Shown: piece after piece, positions 44,988-52,759 of the stretch
Position numbering within the stretch: the stretch's first letter is position 1
Layout: each line of letters begins with the position of its first letter
Assembly: GCA_008727115.1 (NCBI GenBank)
Contig: CP044131.1
Location: 930,001 to 994,000 of the forward strand
Origin: Comamonas testosteroni
GTDB lineage: Bacteria > Pseudomonadota > Gammaproteobacteria > Burkholderiales > Burkholderiaceae_C
Reading direction: 5' to 3'
Length of the DNA stretch: 64,000 bases
Notes under the pieces: generated by a model
What the model was told of the DNA's origin: nothing
The model's database searches: none
Seen by the model: only the letters and a program-made list of their open reading frames with translations
Translations under genes and position numbers: made by a program

Positions 44988-45920
44988 ATGTCAGGCTTGG
45001 GGGCGGAATATGTGTGGGTGCTGGTGGTGCTGTTTGCCGCAGCGGCGCAGACCGTGCGCAATACGGCGCAGCGTTCGCTGACGGCGCAGGTCGGTACTTT
45101 GCCGGCCACACTGGTGCGCTTTCTCTATGGCCTGCCGTTTGCCGCTGTGTATCTGCTGGCGCTGTACATCTTTGGAGATTCAACGCTGAGCCTGCCGCAC
45201 TTCAGTGCCGCTTATCTGGGCTGGATTGCCCTGGGCGCCTTTTTTCAGGTCGCAGCCACGGCGGCCTTGCTCATGGCCATGAAGGAGCGCAACTTTGCCG
45301 TGGCCGTCACCCTGTCCAAAACCGAGGTGCTGCAAGTGGCCTTGTTTGCCGCCATGTTTCTGCACGAGCTGCCAACCCGGCTGGCGCTGCTGGCCATGGT
45401 GCTGGCCACGGTTGGTGTGCTGATGCTGTCGCTGCCGCCACGCGGTCAACTGTTCACGCTCTCGGCCTGGGCCAGCAAGTCGTCCATGTATGGGCTGATC
45501 TGCGGCGCCTGCTTTGCACTGGCCACGGTGGGCTTTCGCGGCGGTGCGGTGGAGATTGCCAGGCTGGGCGTGACGTCGCCCTGGCTGTCCGGAGCCTGGG
45601 GCGTACTGGTGGCGCAGACCATGCAGTCTGTGGTCATGGGCATCTGGATTGCCAGTACCCATGAGCAGGGGCTGTGGCCCATCTTCAGGGCCTGGCGCAT
45701 CTCGCTGCTGGCCGGCAGCATGGGCGCCGCCGCATCGCTGGCCTGGTTCACCGCTTATGCCATGCAGGGAGCGGCCGCCGTGCGCACGCTGGGCATGGTG
45801 GAGGTGGTGTTCAGCTACCTGGTGTCGCGCAAGGTGTTCAGCGAAAAGCTGTCGCTGACGGAGAAGCTGGGCATGGCGCTGATGATGCTGGGGTTGGTGC
45901 TGATTTGTCTGCAGCTCTGA
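44988..45920 (+). CDS. EamA/DMT-family transporter
   Basis: Ten-helix DMT superfamily protein of 310 residues. The ATG at 44988 follows AAGAAGG and starts just before the first helix (YVWVLVVLFAAAAQT). The open frame continues 35 codons upstream without family likeness. Two EamA halves are visible, with ERNFAVAVTLSKTEVLQVALFAA in the first and GAAAVRTLGMVEVVFSYLVS in the second. The substrate is unknown. It is not closely similar to the other EamA protein in this window. Confidence 0.82.
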   Translation: MSGLGAEYVWVLVVLFAAAAQTVRNTAQRSLTAQVGTLPATLVRFLYGLPFAAVYLLALYIFGDSTLSLPHFSAAYLGWIALGAFFQVAATAALLMAMKERNFAVAVTLSKTEVLQVALFAAMFLHELPTRLALLAMVLATVGVLMLSLPPRGQLFTLSAWASKSSMYGLICGACFALATVGFRGGAVEIARLGVTSPWLSGAWGVLVAQTMQSVVMGIWIASTHEQGLWPIFRAWRISLLAGSMGAAASLAWFTAYAMQGAAAVRTLGMVEVVFSYLVSRKVFSEKLSLTEKLGMALMMLGLVLICLQL

Positions 45921-45924
45921 TATT

Positions 45925-46005
45925 GAGAGCTGCCTGCGCTTTATCTGTCATTGTTTCAATATTCAAAGATGTTGAAACATAGAAAAATCAAGCGCAAGCA
46001 GCTTT
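45925..46005. repeat. Intergenic palindromic repeat, copy 2
   Basis: Left arm AGCTGCCTGCGCTT (from 45928) pairs with right arm AAGCGCAAGCAGCT (45990-46003), and the loop carries an inner TGTTTCAA/TTGAAACA palindrome. It lies between the convergent EamA and dadA-like genes. Same outer arms as the element at 2771. Confidence 0.7.
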
Positions 46006-46032
46006 CATTTTGGTAGCTGTATCACTTCAAGA

Positions 46033-47301
46033 TCAGGCGCTGGCGGTGGTCAGCGTGGCCGGGCGGGGCTGCTTGCTGGCGCTGCCCATGGATTGAAGAA
46101 CCACGTCGCCAATCATGTCGGCGGTAATGGCAGACAGCGTCCAGCCCAGGTGGCCGTGGCCGGTGTTGTAGAACACGCAGGGCTTGTTGCCGGGGCCCAC
46201 GCGCGGCAGCATGTCCGGCAGCATGGGGCGCAGGCCCGCCCAGGGCACGACGCTGCGCGTGCTGACGCCCGGAAAGCACTGCTGCACCCAGTCAATCAGC
46301 GGGCGAATGCGGTCGGCGCGAATGTCCTTGTTGTAACCATTGAACTCTGCCGTGCCGGCTACGCGGAACCGGTCATTGCCCAGACGGCTGGTGACCAGCT
46401 TGGTTTCGTCGTCCAGCAGGCTGACCACGGGGGCTGCTGCCTGGCTGGCTTCATCGAGCAGGTTGACGGTGATCGAGTAGCCCTTGACCGGGTAGATGTT
46501 GACGCTGTCGCCTAGCTGGCTGGCCAGGGTGCGGCTGGCCGTGCCGGCGCAGACCACCATGGCATCGAAGGTGGATGTCACGTCTTGCTGGTCCTGGCGC
46601 ACGGTGACGCTGGCCTGCTTGCCATTGCTGGCAACCGATACGATCTCCTGGCCGTAAAGGCATGTCACGCCCAGTCTTGCGCAGGCGGCGGCCAGGCCGC
46701 TGGTGAACTTGTGGATGTCGCCGGTGGAGTCGCTTTCCGTGAAGTAGCCACCGTATTAATTGCCCGACAGCGTAGGCTCGATGGCATGCATTTCCTCGGG
46801 AGTGACGGCGCGGCGTTCCAGGCCGCCCTGGGCCAGCAGTTGCGACACCCGGCCCGCATGCTCGAAGCCGGCGCGGTCACGATAGATGTGCAGGATGCCT
46901 TGCTTCTTGAGGTCGAAGTCGATGCCCTCTTGCTCGGCCCAGCTGAACAAATGCTCGCGTGCCGCAACGGCCAGGCGTGCCGTCTCCACGGTGTTTTTTT
47001 CGTAGTGGGGAATGGCGGCAAGAAACTGGGCAAACCACGACACCTTGTGCCAGCTTGGCTTGGGGTTGAGCAGCAGCGGCGCATCGCTCTTGAGCATCCA
47101 CTTGAGGCCCTTGACGATGGTGGACCAGTGCGTCCACACCTCGGCGTTTGAGGCCGAGAGCTGGCCGCCGTTGGCGAACGAGGTCTCCATGGCCGCGTAG
47201 CGCTGCTTTTCGAACAAGGTGACGGAAAAGCCGCGGCGAGCAAGGGCATAAGCGGTGGTCACGCCCGTGATACCACCACCGATAACGGCGATTGTTTTCA
47301 T
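46033..47301 (-). pseudogene. dadA: D-amino-acid dehydrogenase-like FAD enzyme (dadA-like), nonsense mutation
   Basis: FAD-dependent amino-acid oxidoreductase of the DadA/glycine-oxidase (DAO) family. The N-terminal part starts MKTIAVIGGGITGVTTAYALARRG with the FAD GxGxxG. At codon 182 an in-frame TAA (46758-46756) follows LSGN where homologues carry a tyrosine codon. The frame continues without shift as YGGYFTESDSTGDIHKF and on to a normal C-terminus (VPWAGLRPMLPDMLP; GHGHLGWTLS), for 422 residues in all. One base change from TAT or TAC explains it. Reinitiation at Met 46668 would yield only a C-terminal fragment. A tandem glycine riboswitch lies directly upstream, so the substrate may be glycine or a related amino acid. 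Confidence 0.85.
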
Positions 47302-47359
47302 GATTCAGATTCCAGATGCGTCAAAGGGTGGAGTTCCCGCGCAATATGCGCAGCAAACG

Positions 47360-47567
47360 CCCCCTCTGTTCTGGACCTGAGAGATTCACGAGGCTGGGCG
47401 CTGGCTGCGCCGCTCGCTTGCTCCTTCGGTATGCCCGGCGGACGATGACGTCCGGACATTCTTCAGAGTGTGTATCAAAGCGATGCCGATCCTTTTGCCT
47501 GAGAGTTTCCGGGGCGGTTGCTCCTTCGGCGCTGCCGGCGCAATGTTGGCGCTGCAGTCTCTCTCGG
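47360..47567 (-). promoter_or_regulatory. Tandem glycine riboswitch
   Basis: On the minus strand two glycine aptamers follow each other. Aptamer 1 (47567-47488) begins GAGAG, contains GCCGAAGGAGCAACC and closes with AAACTCTCAGGCAAAAGGA. Aptamer 2 (47470-47360) begins ACTCTGAAG, contains ACCGAAGGAGCAAG and closes with GAATCTCTCAGGTCCAGAAC then AGAGGGG. These are the conserved cores of the gcvT-type riboswitch. It ends 58 bases before the dadA-like start, with a small GCGCAATATGCGC hairpin (47339-47351) between, a candidate expression platform. Most tandem glycine switches turn genes on. Confidence 0.92.
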
Positions 47568-48118
47568 CGTCGCTGGGCTGAAAGCCTGGGCGCCAATGTA
47601 GAAAGAATGCGGTTGGCGGGCTATACGGGTTTGCCAGAGGGTGGCGGGCAGATCACGCTACTCGGCAAAACCCAGTTCATGAATTTGATAGCGGCTGCCG
47701 CTTGCCAAATATTGGTCTTGAGGCAGTTTGATCTTGAATCGCAAGAAGTGCAGGCGCATGCTGCTTTCATTTTCATAGTGATCTGGGCTGTCAAGTGCGT
47801 GTGATCAGCCCCAGAGTCCACCCCTGCATTGAAGGGCCGGCGCATGACGGTGGACGGATTTGGGCAAAATGCCATCTTTGCCTGTCAGTGGGTCCGGTGA
47901 TATCTCCGCCTGGCCATTGAAGCACCCGACCGGGGTAGCTGCCGAGATCGAATGCCGCTGGCTTATCCGCCACTGCGCTTTGCTTTCATGGCTTTGTTCC
48001 TTTGTCCCTGTTGCCTGCGATCCTTTGCGTGATCGCTTTTTCGCGTTGCCGTCTGGCAGCGCTTGCGGGATGGCTGGGTGGTCTGTCTGAATGGGCGCAA
48101 ACCATTAAAACAAGACAT
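47568..48118. other. 551-bp region between the riboswitch and lysP
   Basis: The region is divergent. It contains a degenerate copy of the palindromic repeat near 47682-47788 (GCTGCCGCTTGCC and GCATGCTGC) and the presumed promoters for the riboswitch transcript and for lysP. The frame of lysP is open to 48002, but that stretch does not resemble the family. I could not recognise a lysine riboswitch or another known leader. Confidence 0.5.
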
Positions 48119-49645
48119 ATGTCTCAACCCAACGCAAACCAGCAGCCTGCGCCGCTGACTGGTAGCAGTGACAACAACACGCAGCCCCAGCTGCACCGGG
48201 TGCTCAAGCAGCGCCACCTGAGCATGATTGCCATTGGCGGCGCCATTGGCACCGGCCTGTTTGTGGCTTCGGGCTCGGCCATCGCCCAGGTCGGCCCCGG
48301 CGGCGCGGTGCTGACCTATTTGCTCATCGGCATCATGGTGTACTACATCATGACCAGCCTGGGCGAGCTGGCGGCCTTCATGCCCGTGGCCGGTTCTTTC
48401 TCCACCTATGCATCGCGCTATGTGGATCGCGGCTTCGGCTTTGCGCTGGGCTGGAACTTCTGGTTCAGCTGGGCCGTGGTGGTGGCCGTGGATCTGGTGG
48501 CCTCGCAACTGGTCATGGCCTACTGGTTTCCCGATGTGCCGGGCATTCTCTGGAGCGGCCTGTTTTTGCTGCTGATGGTGGGGCTGAATGCGTTTTCCGC
48601 ACGCGGCTTTGCCGAGGCTGAGTACTGGTTCGCGCTGATCAAGGTGGTAGCCGTGGTGGCCTTTCTGGTCACCGGCGTGCTGATTCTGTTCGGCATCATC
48701 ACGTCGGGCCATGTGCCCGGCTTTGAAAACTGGACGGTGGGCGAGGCGCCTTTTGTCGGCAACTTCGCCACCTTCGTGGGCGTGGCCATGATCGTTGCCT
48801 ACTCCTTCCAGGGCACGGAGCTGGTGGGCGTGGCGGCGGGTGAATCCGAGAATCCGCGTGAGAACGTGCCGCGTGCGATTCGCCAGGTGTTCTGGCGCAT
48901 TCTGCTGTTCTATGTGCTGGCCATCATCGTTATCGGCTTTCTGATTCCCTATACCGACCCTCAACTGCTGCGCACCGAGGTGGCCGATATCGCCGTGAGC
49001 CCGTTCACGCTGGTGTTCCAACACGCGGGCCTGTTGTCGGCGGCCACGGTGATGAATGCGGTGATTCTGACTTCGGTGCTTTCGGCCGGTAACTCGGGCA
49101 TGTATGCGGCCACGCGCATGCTCTACAACATGGCGACCGAGGGCAATGCACCGCGCATCTTCTCGCGCCTGACCCGAAATGGTGTGCCGCTGATTGCCTT
49201 GATCGGCAGTACCTTGATTGCCAGCCTGTGCCTGCTTTCTTCGCTCTACAGCCCGCAGGCCGTCTATATCTGGCTGCTGAATCTGGCGGGCATGACGGAG
49301 TTCATTGTCTGGCTGGGCATTGCGGTGAGCCACTATCGCTTTCGCCGCGGCTATGTGATGCATGGTCATGATGTGGGTCTGCTGCCCTACAAGGCTGGCG
49401 CTTTTCCTTTTGGCCCCATCTTTGCCTTTGTGCTGTGCCTGATCGTGACGCTGGGCCAGAACTATCAGGCCTTTCTGGAAGAGCGCATTGACTGGGGTGG
49501 CGTGATTTCCACCTATCTGGGCATTCCGCTGTTCCTGCTGTTCTGGCTGGGTTACTGGCTGGTCAAGCGCAGTACCTGGGTGCCCTATGCCGAGATGCGT
49601 TTTGATGAGGTGGATGAACTCAAGCGCGAAGCTGCGCGTAAGTAG
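48119..49645 (+). CDS. lysP: Lysine-specific permease (LysP), APC family
   Basis: Lysine:H+ symporter of the amino-acid/polyamine/organocation superfamily, 508 residues, 12 helices. It follows E. coli LysP closely: HLSMIAIGGAIGTGLFVASG, MTSLGELAAFMPVAGSF, FGFALGWNFWFSWAVV, VAYSFQGTELVGVAAGESE, SPFTLVFQHAGLLSAA, FIVWLGIAVSHYRFRRGYV and FAFVLCLIVTLGQNY. The ATG at 48119 gives a cytoplasmic tail about 20 residues longer than E. coli. In E. coli, LysP also represses the CadC sensor, but no cad genes are seen here. Confidence 0.93.
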   Translation: MSQPNANQQPAPLTGSSDNNTQPQLHRVLKQRHLSMIAIGGAIGTGLFVASGSAIAQVGPGGAVLTYLLIGIMVYYIMTSLGELAAFMPVAGSFSTYASRYVDRGFGFALGWNFWFSWAVVVAVDLVASQLVMAYWFPDVPGILWSGLFLLLMVGLNAFSARGFAEAEYWFALIKVVAVVAFLVTGVLILFGIITSGHVPGFENWTVGEAPFVGNFATFVGVAMIVAYSFQGTELVGVAAGESENPRENVPRAIRQVFWRILLFYVLAIIVIGFLIPYTDPQLLRTEVADIAVSPFTLVFQHAGLLSAATVMNAVILTSVLSAGNSGMYAATRMLYNMATEGNAPRIFSRLTRNGVPLIALIGSTLIASLCLLSSLYSPQAVYIWLLNLAGMTEFIVWLGIAVSHYRFRRGYVMHGHDVGLLPYKAGAFPFGPIFAFVLCLIVTLGQNYQAFLEERIDWGGVISTYLGIPLFLLFWLGYWLVKRSTWVPYAEMRFDEVDELKREAARK

Positions 49646-49724
49646 TAGAGAACGTCAACCCGTTCTTGGCCCTTGCTGAGCAGCTTGGCTGACGATTCTT
49701 GCCAGCGCAGGCAAAATCGGCGGT

Positions 49725-50999
49725 GTGAGTGATCTTGCCGACAGCCCTGAAACACTGCCCCGACGCATTGCGCATCTGGATATGGATGCGTTCTATGCCT
49801 CGGTCGAGCTGCTGCGCTACCCGCAGCTCAAGGGCTTGCCGGTGGTGATTGGCGGCGGGCGTCGCAGTTTTGACGATGCGCTGCTGGCGCGCCATGCGGG
49901 GCTGCCGCTGGCGGAGATTCCGGTTCAGGACTTTCCGCTGCTGCGCGATTACACGGGGCGCGGGGTCATCACCACGGCCACTTACCCGGCGCGGCAATTT
50001 GGCGTGGGTTCGGCCATGGGCATGATGAAGGCCGCCAAGCTGTGCCCGCAGGCGATTTTGCTGCCGGTGGATTTTGCCGAGTACCGGCGCTTTTCTCGCA
50101 CCTTCAAGGAAATCATCGTCTCCATCGCCCCAGTCATGGAGAACCGTGGTGTGGATGAGGTCTATATCGACTTCACCCACGTAGCCGGTGGCCAGCGCGA
50201 AGGCGGGCGCGTGCTGGCACGCTTGATTCAGAAGTCCATCTTCAACGCCACGGGCCTGACCTGCTCGGTCGGTGTGGCGCCCAACAAGCTCTTGGCCAAG
50301 ATGGCCAGCGAGTTCAACAAGCCCAACGGTATCTCCATCGTCCAGCCCGAAGATCTGCAAAGCCGGATCTGGCCGCTGGCCTGTCGCAAGGTCAATGGCA
50401 TAGGCCCGAAGGCCGATGCCAGGCTCAAGAGCCTGGGCATAGAAACGATTGGCGATCTGGCCGCGCAAAGCCTGCCTCAGCTGCTGCACTGGTTTGGCAG
50501 GAGCTATGGTCACTGGCTGCACGAGTCCGCCTGGGGGCGAGATGAACGGCCTGTGGTGACGCAGAGCGAGCCTGTTTCCATGAGCCGAGAAACCACCTTC
50601 GAGCGTGACCTGCATGCCGTGAGCGACAGAGCCGAGCTGGGCGCGATCTTCACCGAGCTGTGTGAGCACGTTGCTGAAGACCTGAAGCGAAAAGGCTATG
50701 TGGGGCGCACTGTCGGCATCAAGATACGCTACGACGACTTCAAGATTGCCACGCGCGATCAGACCCTGAATCTGCCGGTACAAAATGCTGCAGCCATTCG
50801 TCAGGCGGCAGGTCAGTGTCTCAAGCGGATACCGCTGGCCAAGCGCATACGGCTGCTGGGAGTCAAGGTCTCCGGCCTGATTGATGAACAGGCCTGGCGG
50901 GCGGCAGAACAGGACCCGGTGGCGAGAGAGTTATTGCTCAGGCCCCAGGCGTTGATGTCTGTCAGGAATCAAGATCCCTACACGGCCTCCTTGTTCTGA
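49725..50999 (+). CDS. dinB: DNA polymerase IV (Y family)
   Basis: Translesion polymerase of 424 residues starting at GTG 49725. Catalytic acidic residues are D19 in AHLDMDAFYASVE and the D-E pair in GVDEVYIDFT. The helix-hairpin-helix segment VNGIGPKADARLKSLGIETIGDL and the little-finger domain follow. An insertion of about 33 residues (about 46-78, RSFDDALLARHAGLPLAEIP and beyond) separates VVIGGG from RGVITTATYPARQFG, which are adjacent in E. coli DinB. The end DPYTASLF could include a beta-clamp-binding peptide, but it is not canonical. No LexA box was recognised upstream. Confidence 0.88.
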   Translation: MSDLADSPETLPRRIAHLDMDAFYASVELLRYPQLKGLPVVIGGGRRSFDDALLARHAGLPLAEIPVQDFPLLRDYTGRGVITTATYPARQFGVGSAMGMMKAAKLCPQAILLPVDFAEYRRFSRTFKEIIVSIAPVMENRGVDEVYIDFTHVAGGQREGGRVLARLIQKSIFNATGLTCSVGVAPNKLLAKMASEFNKPNGISIVQPEDLQSRIWPLACRKVNGIGPKADARLKSLGIETIGDLAAQSLPQLLHWFGRSYGHWLHESAWGRDERPVVTQSEPVSMSRETTFERDLHAVSDRAELGAIFTELCEHVAEDLKRKGYVGRTVGIKIRYDDFKIATRDQTLNLPVQNAAAIRQAAGQCLKRIPLAKRIRLLGVKVSGLIDEQAWRAAEQDPVARELLLRPQALMSVRNQDPYTASLF

Positions 51000-51131
51000 G
51001 CCCCTATGTACGGGCATCCGCCCTGTGCGATGATTCAAGTGTGAAATTGTGTATCTATGCTGGTGTGGATTTGAAGTCCCCGGATTGATCGCTTTTGAAT
51101 AAAAAAACAGCTTCCTGGAGGAGTGCAAGTC

Positions 51132-52688
51132 ATGCGCGTGAACCTGCCGATTACCCAACAAAACTATGATTTCCCAGGCGATGAGCTGCTCGTCTCCAGT
51201 ACCAATACCAAGGGCGAGATCACGCACTGCAACCCGGCTTTTGTGCGGGTCAGCGGCTTTACCTATGACGAGCTGATCGGCCAGCCCCACAACCTGATTC
51301 GTCACCCTGACATGCCGTCTGCGGCTTTCAAGGACATGTGGCGCACCATCGCCCATGGCTACCCCTGGACGGCACTGGTCAAGAACCGCCGAAAAAATGG
51401 TGACCATTACTGGGTGCGTGCCAACGTCACCCCCATCATGGAGGGCGGCAAGCCGCGTGGCTATCTGTCAGTGCGCACCAAGCCTTCCGCCAAAGAAGTG
51501 GCTGAAGCCGAAGCCTTGTATGCACGTATGCGAGACGAGGAAAAACAGGGCAAGGCCAGCATTCGCCTGCGCGGCGGTGAGGTTCGTCGCCTGGGCTTGA
51601 TGGCCTGGTGGGATGGGCGCCAGGACGTGGGCCTGGTCGCGCGCATGGCCTGGCTGCTGGCCATCGTGGCATTGGTCGCCATGCTGCCGGACATGCTGGG
51701 CTGGCAGGGCGCTGCCGCATGGGGCTGGCGCGCAGCCAGTCTGGTGGCCGGTGGTGCCTTTGTGCTGTGGCGCTTTCATCGCCGCTGCGTGGCGGGGCTG
51801 GATGAAGCCAGCCGCTTTGCCGCCGATGTGGCCGCCTGCAATCTGAGTACCGAATGCAGCCAGGGCTATAACGGAGCCATGGGGGCGCTGATGCTGCGGC
51901 TGCAGCAGATTCAGATCAACCTGCGAGCCGTGGTGGGCGATGTGCGTACCGAGGTGCAGGGCTTCGCACGCACAGCGCATGAAATTGCACAGAGCAGCTT
52001 TGAGCTGGCTGGCCGCACGGAGTCTCAGGCTTCCAGCCTGCAGCAGACGGCAGCTTCGATGGAGGAGATTTCCGGCACCGTCTCGCAGACGGCAGATACA
52101 GCGCAATTCATGGCGGGGGCCAGCGATGAAAGCTCCAAGGTGGCCAGCCGCAGCGGCGCGGCCATCAGCGAGGTGGGTCAGGCCATGGAGCATATTCGCG
52201 GCTCGTCCACGCGCATGAGCGAGATCATTGGCGTGATCGAGAGCATTGCCTTTCAGACCAACCTGCTGGCGCTCAACGCGGCTGTGGAAGCGGCGCGTGC
52301 CGGTGAGCAAGGCCGTGGCTTTGCCGTGGTTGCTGCGGAAGTGCGTGCGCTGGCCCAGCGCAGCGCAGGGGCCGCCAAGGAAATCAGCGTGCTCATCAAT
52401 CGCACGGTCGATGGCATCAACGATGGCAATGCACGCATGCGTGCGGCGGGCCAGACGATTGATGGCATGGTGCAGGCGGTGGACAAGGTCGGCTCGCTGG
52501 TGCATCAGATCAGTATTGCCACACGCGAGCAGTCCATTGGCATCTCTCAGGTCAACGAAGCCGTGGCGCAGCTGGACTCCGTGACTCAGCAAAACGCGGC
52601 CCTGGTGGAAGAGTCCACCAGCGCTGCCGAATCACTGCGCCAGAGCGCGAAAACGCTGGAGCGCTCGGTGGATGTATTCAATCTTTGA
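51132..52688 (+). CDS. aer: PAS-domain methyl-accepting chemotaxis protein (Aer-like)
   Basis: Chemoreceptor of 518 residues. The ATG at 51132 follows GGAGGAG at 8 bases. The N-terminal PAS domain (about residues 15-115) has the Aer-type segments [39 protein letters not shown] and [12 protein letters not shown], typical of FAD-binding aerotaxis or redox sensors. Two closely spaced hydrophobic helices follow (about 165-210). The signalling domain contains the conserved hairpin [47 protein letters not shown]. There is no CheB/R-binding pentapeptide at the C-terminus (ends DVFNL). No che genes are adjacent. Confidence 0.9.
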   Translation: MRVNLPITQQNYDFPGDELLVSSTNTKGEITHCNPAFVRVSGFTYDELIGQPHNLIRHPDMPSAAFKDMWRTIAHGYPWTALVKNRRKNGDHYWVRANVTPIMEGGKPRGYLSVRTKPSAKEVAEAEALYARMRDEEKQGKASIRLRGGEVRRLGLMAWWDGRQDVGLVARMAWLLAIVALVAMLPDMLGWQGAAAWGWRAASLVAGGAFVLWRFHRRCVAGLDEASRFAADVAACNLSTECSQGYNGAMGALMLRLQQIQINLRAVVGDVRTEVQGFARTAHEIAQSSFELAGRTESQASSLQQTAASMEEISGTVSQTADTAQFMAGASDESSKVASRSGAAISEVGQAMEHIRGSSTRMSEIIGVIESIAFQTNLLALNAAVEAARAGEQGRGFAVVAAEVRALAQRSAGAAKEISVLINRTVDGINDGNARMRAAGQTIDGMVQAVDKVGSLVHQISIATREQSIGISQVNEAVAQLDSVTQQNAALVEESTSAAESLRQSAKTLERSVDVFNL

Positions 52689-52759
52689 GTGCGTTGCATG
52701 TGCAAAGAAGGCAGTCTGATGGCTGCTTTTTTTGTGCCTGCTTTCTGTAGGATGGCGAC

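Noticed and set aside
46756..46758. TAA at codon 182 of the dadA-like gene as programmed readthrough or recoding
   Set aside because: TAA is not a known selenocysteine or pyrrolysine codon, and no recoding context is seen. A nonsense mutation or sequencing error is simpler.
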